In this document: in pieces, positions 22,709-30,382 of the stretch
How positions within the stretch are numbered: position 1 is the stretch's first letter
Layout: each line of letters starts with the position of its first letter
Source: Actinokineospora fastidiosa
Lineage (GTDB): Bacteria; Actinomycetota; Actinomycetes; Mycobacteriales; Pseudonocardiaceae
Length of the DNA stretch: 64,000 nucleotides
Direction: 5' to 3'
Assembly: GCF_014648415.1 (NCBI RefSeq)
Contig: NZ_BMRB01000001.1
Span: forward strand, 310,001-374,000
Program-made: the position numbers and the translations under genes
Notes under the pieces: generated by a model
Database searches by the model: none
What the model was told of the DNA's origin: nothing
Seen by the model: only the letters and a program-made list of their open reading frames with translations

Positions 22709-23470
22709 GTGCACCTCGTCCTCACCACCGACGGCCCCGTGGCGACGCTGACCATCGACCGCCCCGCCAAGCGCAACGCGATGAACTACGAGATGTGGTC
22801 GGCGATCCCGTCGTTCGCCGCCGAGGTGGCCGCGGACCCCGCGGTGCGCGCGCTGGTCATCCGCGGCGGCGAGAACTTCTCCGCTGGCGCGGACATCGGC
22901 GAGTTCCAGGACCTGCGCCGCGACGCCGAGGGCGCGCGCCGCTACCAGGTCGCCATCCACGCGGCGACGACGGCGCTGGCCGAGCTGCCGAAGCCGACCA
23001 TCGCCGCGATCACCGGCTTCTGCATCGGCGGCGGCTGCGAACTGGCCCTGGCGTGCGACCTGCGGCTGTCCGCCGACGACGCGCGGTTCGGGATCACCCC
23101 GTCGAAGCTGGGGATCGTGTTCAGCCTGCCGTCGACGAAGCAGTTGGTCGACGTGGTGGGCCCGTCCTGGGCCAAGCAGATCCTCTACACCGGCGAGATC
23201 ATCGACGCCCCCACCGCGCTGCGCATCGGCCTGGTCAACGAGCTGCACCCGGCGGATGCCCTCGCCAAGCGCGCCCGCGACCTCGCCGAGCTGATGGCGT
23301 CGCGTTCGCAGGTGACCATCCGCGGCGCGAAGGCGATCGTCGGCCGGATCATCGACGGCCAGACGACGGAGGACGAGGCCGTGCACGCGCTGTACGAGGG
23401 CTCGGTCACCAGCGCGGACTACGCCGAGGGCGTGGCGGCGTTCCTGGAGAAGCGGCAGCCGAGGTTCTAA
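22709..23470 (+). CDS. enoyl-CoA hydratase/isomerase (crotonase) family protein
   Basis: This 253-residue protein has a crotonase fold: LTIDRPAKRNAMNYEMWSAI, the oxyanion-hole strand GGENFSAGADIGEFQDL and the second oxyanion loop ITGFCIGGGCELALACDLRL. The first catalytic Glu position (GGGCELAL) is kept, but the second, usually PE in ARFGxPExxLG, is Ser here (FGITPSKLGIVFSLP). The enzyme may therefore not be a classical hydratase; an isomerase, thioesterase or other crotonase activity is possible. The chosen GTG at 22709 is leaderless; the ORF extends three codons upstream. No fatty-acid or amino-acid degradation operon is adjacent. Confidence 0.85.
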   Translation: MHLVLTTDGPVATLTIDRPAKRNAMNYEMWSAIPSFAAEVAADPAVRALVIRGGENFSAGADIGEFQDLRRDAEGARRYQVAIHAATTALAELPKPTIAAITGFCIGGGCELALACDLRLSADDARFGITPSKLGIVFSLPSTKQLVDVVGPSWAKQILYTGEIIDAPTALRIGLVNELHPADALAKRARDLAELMASRSQVTIRGAKAIVGRIIDGQTTEDEAVHALYEGSVTSADYAEGVAAFLEKRQPRF

Positions 23471-23766
23471 CCGTCCCGAAGCCTGCCCAGCGCCTCCGTC
23501 GCCGAGCGGATGGCGTCGATGACGGGGGTGTCCCCGAGCATCGCGGCGACCCCGGCGATCGTGCGCAGCGCCTGGCGGGCGGGTTCGTCGGCGAGGTCGT
23601 GCTCGCGCAGCACAGCGAGGGAGCTGTCGACGGACTCGCGGTCGGGGGCCGGGACTCGCTCGCGGAAGGCCGCGATCACCGCGTGCAGGTCCGGCACGCC
23701 GTGGTACTTGGTGACCGAGTTGTGGTTGCCGATCTGGGTGATGTTGTCGCCGTGGTGGAAAGTCAT
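23467..23766 (-). CDS. small helical protein with N-terminal GDNITQIG amyloid-like motif
   Basis: This 99-residue protein starts MTFHHGDNITQIGNHNSVTK and continues as a predicted all-helical domain (VPDLHAVIAAFRERVPAPDR, SSLAVLREHDLADEPARQAL, TIAGVAAMLGDTPVIDAIRS). The N-terminal 13-residue motif is almost the same as the C-terminal tail of the upstream gene product. The Gly/Asn-flanked TQIG core resembles RHIM and bacterial amyloid signalling motifs; that likeness is my inference. The ATG follows the upstream stop by 2 nt, and its AGAGGTGA ribosome-binding site lies within the end of the upstream gene, so translation is coupled. The stop overlaps the convergent crotonase-family gene by 3 bp. 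I assign no enzymatic function. Confidence 0.8.
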   Translation of the reverse strand: MTFHHGDNITQIGNHNSVTKYHGVPDLHAVIAAFRERVPAPDRESVDSSLAVLREHDLADEPARQALRTIAGVAAMLGDTPVIDAIRSATEALGRLRDG

Positions 23767-23821
23767 GGTCACCTCTTGTGCACGGAGCTGTGGTCGCCGA
23801 TCTGGGTGATGTTGTCGCCGT
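23728..23821. repeat. 26-bp direct DNA repeat encoding the shared motif
   Basis: Bases 23728-23753 and 23796-23821 are identical over 26 bp, 68 bp apart. On the minus strand they encode (H/Y)GDNITQIG in two different genes. Identity at silent positions as well as at the protein level suggests recent copying or gene conversion rather than convergence. Confidence 0.85.
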
Positions 23822-24335
23822 AGTGAACGTGCTCGATGACGTAGCGGAACTCGGTTTCCGGGTTGTTGATCGCGTACGTGATGCACTCGACCAGGTGGGC
23901 GGCATGGGCGGGGTCGGTGGTGGTGACGAGCGCGTACGGCGGCCCGGCCGTCTCCACGGACAAGGCGAATCGCGGCGGCCGACCGAGTTCGGCGAGCAAC
24001 AGGATCAGGCTCACGAACGCGGTCAGACCGGCGACGACCCAGGCGGCCGTCATGAAGCCCTCTAGCATGAGGAAACCGACGGGCCCGGTGGTGACCGCCA
24101 GCACGATCGCGGTGCCGATCACGATGAGCGCCGCGATGCCGCAGCGCTTGAAGAATCGCAGGAACGCCCGCCAGACGTTGGTCCTGACGGGGAAGAAGGC
24201 CGCCCGAGCGATGTTGTGCAGGGGGTATGCCTCGTTGTCGATCCAGAGGAACCGCTCGCGGACGGCGACCTCGACCAATCTGCGTTGGGGCCACCCCTGG
24301 TCAGCAGGCTGGGTGTAGGGAACGGCGGCTGTCAT
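23769..24335 (-). CDS. DUF6232-like membrane protein with C-terminal GDNITQIG tail
   Basis: This 188-residue protein has an N-terminal cytoplasmic part containing VRERFLWIDNEAYPLHNIAR, two membrane segments (GIAALIVIGTAIVLAVTTG and TAAWVVAGLTAFVSLILLLA) and a C-terminal soluble part with FALSVETAGPPYALVTTTDP and HAAHLVECITYAINNPE. This arrangement fits the DUF6232 family, which has no known function. The last 17 residues, YGDNITQIGDHSSVHKR, repeat the motif at the start of the next protein. A GAGGA ribosome-binding site lies 5 nt before the ATG. The membrane protein and the small helical protein probably act together, with the motif as their contact point. Confidence 0.78.
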   Translation of the reverse strand: MTAAVPYTQPADQGWPQRRLVEVAVRERFLWIDNEAYPLHNIARAAFFPVRTNVWRAFLRFFKRCGIAALIVIGTAIVLAVTTGPVGFLMLEGFMTAAWVVAGLTAFVSLILLLAELGRPPRFALSVETAGPPYALVTTTDPAHAAHLVECITYAINNPETEFRYVIEHVHYGDNITQIGDHSSVHKR

Positions 24336-24408
24336 GGGGTCCTCGCCACCTCACACTGGTGTGTCATGTGATGGTGACTCCGAACAGGCCGCCGAGGTTG
24401 CCCCTACG

Positions 24409-24567
24409 TCAGGATTGGAAACGCTTGACAGCGGCGATGAGGGCGGGGATGTCGGCGGTGAGGGTGGGGCCGGGGTTCTTGGAGTCCCGGATGGCGCCGG
24501 CGGACAGCTCGACACAGCTGGCCCCGTTCTCGCTCCGGCTGGACTTGCGCCAACGCACCTCAGCCAT
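24409..24567 (-). CDS. DUF397 small protein (Scr2-like)
   Basis: This 52-residue protein has the DUF397 pattern: VRWRKSSRSENGASCVELS, then IRDSKNPGPTLTADIPALIA and a terminal Phe-Gln. The family pairs with DUF5753 HTH proteins in Streptomyces and relatives; Scr1/Scr2 of S. coelicolor have been described as such a pair with toxin-antitoxin behaviour. The ATG overlaps the 3' end of the upstream HTH gene by 8 bp. The exact role of this copy is inferred from that pairing. Confidence 0.88.
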   Translation of the reverse strand: MAEVRWRKSSRSENGASCVELSAGAIRDSKNPGPTLTADIPALIAAVKRFQS

Positions 24568-25405
24568 CGGTGGTCTCCATTCTCTTGAGCAGGCGGGAGA
24601 TGAACCGCACCGAGTCGAGGGGGCTCATGGCGACTTCCTGCATCTTGATTGCCGCTCGCTGGTAGGCGAGCACGTCGTCGCGTTGGTGCAGCCAGAGCAT
24701 CGTCCGTCGGGTCTCGACGAACACCGACATGGTGGACCCCTCGGATTCCAGCAGGTTGAACGCACCCTCAACACCCGGGTGCCAGCCCGCAGAAAGGGGC
24801 ACCACCCGCACTTCAACGTTGGCGAGTTGGGCGACCGCGAGTAGGTGGCGCAGTTGCTCAGCGAGCACAGCGGGTCCGCCGACATTCAGGAAGAGAGCGG
24901 GTTCGCCGACGAGGGCGGTGAGATTGGCCGGACAGGGGCGGGTGATCACCTTCCGGCGGCCGAGCCGAACGGCGACTCGACGGGCAATCTCGTCCTCGGC
25001 CACTCCGGCTGTGGACATGATCGCCCGGATGTAGTCCGGCGTCTGGAGCAGGCCGGGAATCAGCATTGGTTCGGCGGCGTGGATGGCGGTGGCCTTGCGC
25101 TCGCAGTCGATGTAGGCGGCCAACTGTTGGCGTTGTTCGGGCAGTGTGGTGGCGACCCACTGCGGCTCCGAGATTCCGTGCACCAGCGTCATCACCTCGT
25201 CGTACCGCTGGCCGGTTACGCCCAGCAGTGCGAGGATTCGAGCAGCCTGTTCCGGCTTGGGGGAACGCTCCCCGTTCTCCCAGCGCGACAACATCGCCGG
25301 ATCGCGGCTGATGTGCAGGGCGAAGTCGCGCAGCTTCAGTCCCTTGTCCTGCCGCGCTTGGCGCAGCGCGCTGCCGAGCGCGACCGCCTTGGGGGTCTTG
25401 GCCAT
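24560..25405 (-). CDS. XRE-family HTH regulator with DUF5753 domain (Scr1-like)
   Basis: This 281-residue protein has an N-terminal HTH_31-type helix-turn-helix (LGSALRQARQDKGLKLRDFA, SRDPAMLSRWENGERSPKPE, residues 11-50) and a C-terminal DUF5753 domain (AAEPMLIPGLLQTPDYIRAI, VGEPALFLNVGG, EVRVVPLSAGWHPGVEGAFN). It is the usual partner of DUF397 proteins and acts in development or silent toxin-antitoxin-like switches in Streptomyces. It is probably autoregulated. A divergent 73-residue gene starts 89 bp upstream and may share the control region. Confidence 0.9.
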   Translation of the reverse strand: MAKTPKAVALGSALRQARQDKGLKLRDFALHISRDPAMLSRWENGERSPKPEQAARILALLGVTGQRYDEVMTLVHGISEPQWVATTLPEQRQQLAAYIDCERKATAIHAAEPMLIPGLLQTPDYIRAIMSTAGVAEDEIARRVAVRLGRRKVITRPCPANLTALVGEPALFLNVGGPAVLAEQLRHLLAVAQLANVEVRVVPLSAGWHPGVEGAFNLLESEGSTMSVFVETRRTMLWLHQRDDVLAYQRAAIKMQEVAMSPLDSVRFISRLLKRMETTDG

Positions 25406-25493
25406 GGCCCACCTGTTGTCTCTAGATCATCTGGATGGCCTGCGGGGACGGGATGCCAGAACCTCACACTACCAACGCAGAGTGAGGGAATCG

Positions 25494-25715
25494 ATGCGCG
25501 ACGCAGTGAACATGACGGTCTGGGCGGCGGTCGCCGAGGACTGCGCCATCAGCTACCACATCAACGGCGAACTCGACGTCGCCCTGCTCATCGGCGATCT
25601 CACCGACGGCATCGAGCTGATCATGCCCGCGACGGCGATCGCCCGCCTGGCCGAGGTGGCCGGGCGGGCGATCGCGGAACTGCCGCCGGACTCAGGCGTC
25701 GCCGTCGAACAGTGA
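25494..25715 (+). CDS. small hypothetical protein divergent from the HTH gene
   Basis: This 73-residue protein (MRDAVNMTVWAAVAEDCAIS, HINGELDVALLIGDLTDGIE, ATAIARLAEVAGRAIAEL) has an acidic beta-rich front and a C-terminal helix. Similar small proteins often flank DUF5753/DUF397 loci in actinomycetes, and I believe this is one of them, of unknown function. The ATG at 25494 has a GAGTGAGGGA stretch upstream as ribosome-binding site. Its 3' end overlaps the convergent prs gene by 24 bp. Confidence 0.7.
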   Translation: MRDAVNMTVWAAVAEDCAISYHINGELDVALLIGDLTDGIELIMPATAIARLAEVAGRAIAELPPDSGVAVEQ

Positions 25716-26672
25716 CGTCACCGAGCCGTCCTCGAAGACCTGCTGGATGGCCCTGGCCAGCAGCGGCGCGATCGACAGCACCGTCATCCCGGGGAAGCGC
25801 TTCTCCTCCGGGATCGGCAGCGTGTTCGTGAAGATGACCTCCCGCGCTCCGCACTCCGACAGGCGCTCGCGGGCCGGGCCCGACAGGATGCCGTGGGTCG
25901 CGGCCATCACCACGTCGGCCGCGCCCTCGTCGAGCAACTGCGTGACCGCCTTGGCGATGGTGCCGCCGGTGTCGACCATGTCGTCGATCACCACGCACAG
26001 CCTGCCCTTGACCTCGCCCACCACGCGGTTCGCCACCACCTCGTTGGGGCGCAGCGGGTCGCGGGTCTTGTGGATGAACGCGATGGGCGTGCCGCCCAGC
26101 TCGTTCGCCCACTTCTCCGCCAGCTTGGTGCGGCCCGCGTCCGGCGAGACCACCGTGATGTTGTCGGCCGGGTAGTTCTCCCGCATGTACCTGGCCAGCA
26201 GCGTCTGGGCGAACAGGTGGTCCACCGGGCCGTCGAAGAAGCCCTGGATCTGCGCGGTGTGCAGATCCACCGTCATGATCCGGTCCGCGCCCGCTGTCTT
26301 GAACAGGTCGGCGATGAGCCGCGCGGAGATCGGCTCGCGGCCCTTGTGCTTCTTGTCCTGCCGGGCATAGGGATAGAACGGCATGATCACCGTGATGCGC
26401 TTCGCCGACGCGCGCTTCAGCGCGTCGACCATGAGCAGCTGCTCCATGACCCACTTGTTGATCGGGGCCGTGTGGCTCTGCATCACGAAGGCGTCGCAGC
26501 CCCGGACGGACTCCTCGAACCGGACGAACACCTCGCCGCTGGCGAAGTCGTAGGCCGACTGCGGGGTGATCGTCACATTGAGGTGCTTGGCCACCTCCTC
26601 CGCGAGCTCCGGGTGCGCGCGCCCGGAGAACAGCATCAGGCTCTTCTTGGGAGTCCCCGACTTCGCGTTCAT
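25692..26672 (-). CDS. prs: ribose-phosphate pyrophosphokinase
   Basis: This 326-residue PRPP synthetase makes phosphoribosyl pyrophosphate from ribose 5-phosphate and ATP for nucleotide, His, Trp and arabinan precursor synthesis. Landmarks are [20 protein letters not shown], the flexible-loop region [33 protein letters not shown] and the PRPP-binding loop [17 protein letters not shown]. The ATG at 26672 overlaps the stop of glmU (ATGA). The length and motifs are complete. The glmU-prs order is the same as in mycobacteria. Confidence 0.97.
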   Translation of the reverse strand: MNAKSGTPKKSLMLFSGRAHPELAEEVAKHLNVTITPQSAYDFASGEVFVRFEESVRGCDAFVMQSHTAPINKWVMEQLLMVDALKRASAKRITVIMPFYPYARQDKKHKGREPISARLIADLFKTAGADRIMTVDLHTAQIQGFFDGPVDHLFAQTLLARYMRENYPADNITVVSPDAGRTKLAEKWANELGGTPIAFIHKTRDPLRPNEVVANRVVGEVKGRLCVVIDDMVDTGGTIAKAVTQLLDEGAADVVMAATHGILSGPARERLSECGAREVIFTNTLPIPEEKRFPGMTVLSIAPLLARAIQQVFEDGSVTSLFDGDA

Positions 26673-28123
26673 GACTGTCCCTCGCTCTCGTCCTGCCGCC
26701 CGGCCTGCGCCCGCTCGGCCGCCTCGGCGGCGGCCGTCCCGGGCCTCATGCGCAGGACCCAGTTATCGATATTGCGCTGCGGGCCCCCGCTGACGGCCAG
26801 CGCGCCCGGCGGCACGTTCCGCCGCAGGACCGTGCCCGCACCGCTGTACGCGCCGTCGCCGATGGTGACCGGCGCGACGTACATGTTGTCCGACCCCATG
26901 CGCACGTGCGATCCGACGACGGTGCGGTGCTTCTTCACCCCGTCGTAGTTCACGAACACGCTCGCCGCGCCGATGTTGGAGTGCTCGCCGATCGTCGCGT
27001 CGCCCACATAGGACAGATGCGGGACCTTCGACCCCGTGCCGATCTCGGAGTTCTTCACCTCGACGAACGTGCCGATCTTGCCGTCCGCGCCCAGCTTCGT
27101 GCCCGGTCGCAGGAAGGCGAACGGGCCGACGCTCGCGTTAGGACCGATCTCCGACTTGGACCCGTGGCAGCGGCAGACCTCCGCGCCCGCGCCGACGACC
27201 ACGTCCGTCAGCGTCGTGTCCGGGCCGATGAGCGCGCCCTCGCCGACGGTCGTCGCGCCGCGCAGCTGCACGTTGGGCTCGATCACCACGTCGCGGGCCA
27301 GCTCGACGTCCTGGTCGATCCACGTCGTGTTCGGGTCGATGACCGTCACGCCCGCGCGCATCCACCGCTCGACCGTGCGCCGGTTCAGCTCCGCGCCCAG
27401 CCGCGCGAGCTGCACGCGGTCGTTCACGCCCTCGACCAGCCACGGGTCGCCGCAGACGACCGCGCCGACCCGGCGGCCGTCGCCGCTGGCGATGCCGAGC
27501 ACGTCGGTCAGGTACATCTCGCCCTGCGAGTTGTCCGTCGAGAGCCGGGAGAGGCCGTCGACGAGGACCTTCGCGTCGAAGGCGTAGACCCCGGAGTTGA
27601 TCTCCGTGATCGCCTTCTGCTCGTCGGTGGCGTCCTTGTGCTCGACGATCGCGCGCACCGACCCATCCGATGAGCGGACGATGCGGCCGTAGCCGGTCGG
27701 GTCCTCGACGGACGCCGTGAGGACGGTGACGGCGTTGCCCTGCTCGGCGTGCGCGGCCAGCAGCGCCGCGAGCGTGTCGGTGTCGAGCAGGGGGACGTCG
27801 CCATAGGTCACCAGCACCGTGCCGGTCAGCCCCGAGGGCAGCACGGCCAGGCCGCAGGCGACCGCGTGGCCCGTGCCGTCCTGGGTCTCCTGCACGGCGG
27901 TGTCCACGCCGTCGAAAGCGGACAAATGCGCCGCGACCGCGTCGCGGCCGTGGCCGAGGACGACGACCAGGTGCGCGGGCGCCAGTCCGGCCGCGGCCCG
28001 GACGGCGTGCTCGACCAGCGGCCGTCCGCCGACCGGATGCAGCACCTTCGGGGTCGCCGAGCGCATCCTGGTGCCCTCCCCCGCGGCGAGCACCACAGCG
28101 GTCAGCGGGGCGGTTGCGGACAT
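26669..28123 (-). CDS. glmU: bifunctional UDP-GlcNAc pyrophosphorylase / GlcN-1-P acetyltransferase
   Basis: This 484-residue GlmU has an N-terminal uridylyltransferase ([48 protein letters not shown]) and a C-terminal left-handed beta-helix acetyltransferase ([56 protein letters not shown]). It supplies UDP-GlcNAc for peptidoglycan and mycothiol. The short acidic C-terminal tail is Ala/Glu/Gln-rich. It is translationally coupled to prs. Confidence 0.97.
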   Translation of the reverse strand: MSATAPLTAVVLAAGEGTRMRSATPKVLHPVGGRPLVEHAVRAAAGLAPAHLVVVLGHGRDAVAAHLSAFDGVDTAVQETQDGTGHAVACGLAVLPSGLTGTVLVTYGDVPLLDTDTLAALLAAHAEQGNAVTVLTASVEDPTGYGRIVRSSDGSVRAIVEHKDATDEQKAITEINSGVYAFDAKVLVDGLSRLSTDNSQGEMYLTDVLGIASGDGRRVGAVVCGDPWLVEGVNDRVQLARLGAELNRRTVERWMRAGVTVIDPNTTWIDQDVELARDVVIEPNVQLRGATTVGEGALIGPDTTLTDVVVGAGAEVCRCHGSKSEIGPNASVGPFAFLRPGTKLGADGKIGTFVEVKNSEIGTGSKVPHLSYVGDATIGEHSNIGAASVFVNYDGVKKHRTVVGSHVRMGSDNMYVAPVTIGDGAYSGAGTVLRRNVPPGALAVSGGPQRNIDNWVLRMRPGTAAAEAAERAQAGRQDESEGQS

Positions 28124-28201
28124 CGCACTCCCTAGCGTCGTGAGCGGGGCTACGGCGCGGGGTCAGCGGTTCTCCGGCGCGACTCCGGCCGGGACACGAT
28201 C

Positions 28202-29953
28202 CTACGTGGTCTCCGGCAGCGCCCACGCCCGGTCGTCCGCCGGTTCACCCGCGGTGTCACCCGCGGCGTCCCCGACGACGCTCTCCGGCTCACCGGCCAC
28301 GATGGCCACGATGTCGTTGCCGCCGCGCCGCTTCGCCTGGTACATCGCGGCATCCGCGCGCGCGAGGGCGCGCACCGCGGTCTCCTGCGGGCGCAGCGCC
28401 ACCACCCCTATGGACAGCGTCACACCGTGTGACAGCTCCTGGGGCAGCTCGGCGACGGCGGTCAGCGCGCGGCGCAGCGCGGCCTCGGCCGCCGACAGCG
28501 GCGCGCCGGGCAGCAGCACGATGAACTCGTCGCCGCCGTAGCGGGCGACCATGTCGCTGCCGCGCAGCGCGTCGCGCATCGTGGCCGCGACCACGCGCAG
28601 GACGTCGTCGCCCTCGGCGTGGGACAGCCGGTCGTTGACGCCCTTGAACCCGTCGAGGTCGACCAGGGCGATGGCCAGCGGGTGGTTGCTCGGGCTGCCC
28701 GCCAGCGCCTCCAGCCGCTCGTCGAGCGCGCGGCGGTTGGGCAGCCCGGTCAGCGGGTCCTGCAGGGCCTGCCGGGCGATCGCGCCGTGCATGCGGGACA
28801 GCCGCTCGTGCTCGCGGCGGGTGTTCAGCGTCGCGATCCGGGACTCGCGCATCTCCCAGAGCTGGGCCTCCAGCTCGGAGGCGTAGTGCTCCAGCGCGCT
28901 GGTCGTGCGCTCGCCGCCGTCCGGGCCGGACAGGCGCGCGTACTCGCGGATCAGGCACAGCCGCAGGGTCGGCTCGGAGGCGTCGTGGTACATCGCCGAG
29001 CGGGCGTCGTCGAGGATGGCCAGGGCGCGCTCCTCGTGGCCCTCGTACTCCAGGCACCTGGCCAGCGCGATCGCCACGATGACCAGCTCGCGGGGGTAGC
29101 GCACGGAGTCCATCAGCTCGGTCAGCCGCTCGACGTGCACGCCCGAGGGGTGGGCCAGGGCCAGCGCCGAGCCGATGATCGGGTTCTGGTCGGCGGCGGG
29201 CCTGCTCGGGTCGCGCGGGAACAGCGACTCGCGGAACGGGGCCTCGACGGCGACGGCGATCGCGGCCGCGGTGGCGAACCGCTCGGCGGCGCGCTCGTCT
29301 TCGCCGATGCGCTCCAGCCGCAGGCCCCAGCCGATGAGCAGGCGGCAGCGGTTGATGAGGTGGACCGAGATCAGGTGCGGGCCCGCCGAGGCGCGGATGC
29401 ACTTGTGCGCGCGGGTCATCACCTGGTCGGCGACCTCGTAGACGCCCAGCTGGGTGAGCACGCTGCCGATGTCCAGCAGCGTCGAGGCCATGATCATGTC
29501 CCAGGTGCGGCCGCCGAGCATGACGTCGGGGGTGATGTCCTCGTCCAGCATGGCCAGCGCGACCGCGGCCTCGGTGAGCGCGGCGTCCTCGGCCCCGGCG
29601 ATGAGCAGCCTGCGCCCGCGCAGCGCGTGCGCGTCGGCCTGCAGCACGACCAGGCCGTGGCGGCGGGTGTGGGCGAGCATCTCGTCGAGCAGCGGCTCGG
29701 CTGAGTCGGCCAGCTCGGCGTTGACCACCCGGACCGCGACGGCCGAGCGCAGCAGCTGCGCGACCATGCGCGGCTCGCCCCGGTGCTGGGCCTCGGCGAG
29801 CAGGCGGTCGACCTCGGCGGTGTGCCTGCGGCGCTCGGCGGCCGGGGAGGTCTGGATGATCGCGAGCAGCTCCCGGGCACGGCCCACCAGCCAGGCGTCG
29901 GAGCGCTCCTCCAACGCGGGCAGGTCTGCGTCGTCCCGCTGCTCGGCGTCCAC
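28202..29953 (-). CDS. GGDEF diguanylate cyclase with TPR-like N-terminus
   Basis: This 583-residue protein has no membrane segment. The first 370 residues are helical repeats of TPR/MalT type (ADVHALRGRRLL-like pairs, VADQVMTRAHKCIRAS, RCLEYEGHEERALAILDDAR). A short coiled coil (LEAQLWEMRESRIATL) leads into a GGDEF domain: DPLTGLPNRRALDERLEAL, VDLDGFKGVNDRLSHAEGDD and the active loop RYGGDEFIVLLPG. An RxxD inhibitory site (RGSD) precedes GGDEF by five residues, so product inhibition by c-di-GMP is expected. It is a soluble c-di-GMP synthase sensing a cytosolic ligand or partner. The GTG at 29953 is the likely start; tRNA-Gln lies just upstream on the same strand. Confidence 0.9.
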   Translation of the reverse strand: MDAEQRDDADLPALEERSDAWLVGRARELLAIIQTSPAAERRRHTAEVDRLLAEAQHRGEPRMVAQLLRSAVAVRVVNAELADSAEPLLDEMLAHTRRHGLVVLQADAHALRGRRLLIAGAEDAALTEAAVALAMLDEDITPDVMLGGRTWDMIMASTLLDIGSVLTQLGVYEVADQVMTRAHKCIRASAGPHLISVHLINRCRLLIGWGLRLERIGEDERAAERFATAAAIAVAVEAPFRESLFPRDPSRPAADQNPIIGSALALAHPSGVHVERLTELMDSVRYPRELVIVAIALARCLEYEGHEERALAILDDARSAMYHDASEPTLRLCLIREYARLSGPDGGERTTSALEHYASELEAQLWEMRESRIATLNTRREHERLSRMHGAIARQALQDPLTGLPNRRALDERLEALAGSPSNHPLAIALVDLDGFKGVNDRLSHAEGDDVLRVVAATMRDALRGSDMVARYGGDEFIVLLPGAPLSAAEAALRRALTAVAELPQELSHGVTLSIGVVALRPQETAVRALARADAAMYQAKRRGGNDIVAIVAGEPESVVGDAAGDTAGEPADDRAWALPETT

Positions 29954-29997
29954 GTGCGTCGCTGCACCCCTTGGCGAGTCGGTGGGGTTGAACGTGC

Positions 29998-30067
29998 TCC
30001 GCCGCCAGGATTCGAACCTGAACCATTGGAACCAAAATCCAAGGTGCTGCCATTACACCACGGCGGA
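29998..30067 (-). tRNA. tRNA-Gln (UUG)
   Basis: The 70-nt minus-strand sequence folds into a cloverleaf: acceptor stem TCCGCCG/CGGCGGA, anticodon stem TTGGA/TCCAA with loop TTTTGGT giving anticodon UUG, and T arm with loop TTCGAAT. CCA is not encoded. It reads CAA codons, which are rare in this genome. No integrase or attachment duplication is seen beside it. Confidence 0.93.
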
Positions 30068-30309
30068 TCGAACGAACCGGGGCTCGTACGCGGGCCCCAT
30101 CGTGGCATGGTTCGCCATCGGGGAGCACCAGTACCCGGGCGATTGGCCTACTCTCGCGTCCGATCGGGTGTTATCGGCGTCACATGATCGTGGGCCCCGT
30201 GCACGCAGGCGGTTCGGGTGATCGCGGAGCGTCCCGACGGGCCGCGAGGTTGGCGTCGTCCGGGTGGCGGGTACCACCGAATGCCATATGTCGGGCAAAG
30301 GGCGTTCCG

Positions 30310-30340
30310 CTTACGCTAACGAAGGTTACGGAGGCGTAGG
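30310..30340 (+). promoter_or_regulatory. dyad upstream of the desaturase gene
   Basis: The 315-bp gap between tRNA-Gln and the desaturase contains nested inverted repeats: TAAC (30317-30320) with GTTA (30325-30328), inside CTTACGC (30310-30316) with GCGTAGG (30334-30340, one mismatch). The TTACG word occurs twice, 15 bp apart. This is about 45 bp before the start and could be a regulator site, perhaps for the TetR protein encoded downstream. Nothing else is recognised in the gap. Confidence 0.35.
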
Positions 30341-30382
30341 TGAGCCTGCCCTTAGCAGGTGGATCGGCAAGAGAGGGAACCC

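Noticed and set aside
29998-30067. tRNA-Gln as an integration site
   Set aside because: No integrase gene and no duplicated tRNA 3' end is seen within the flanking sequence.
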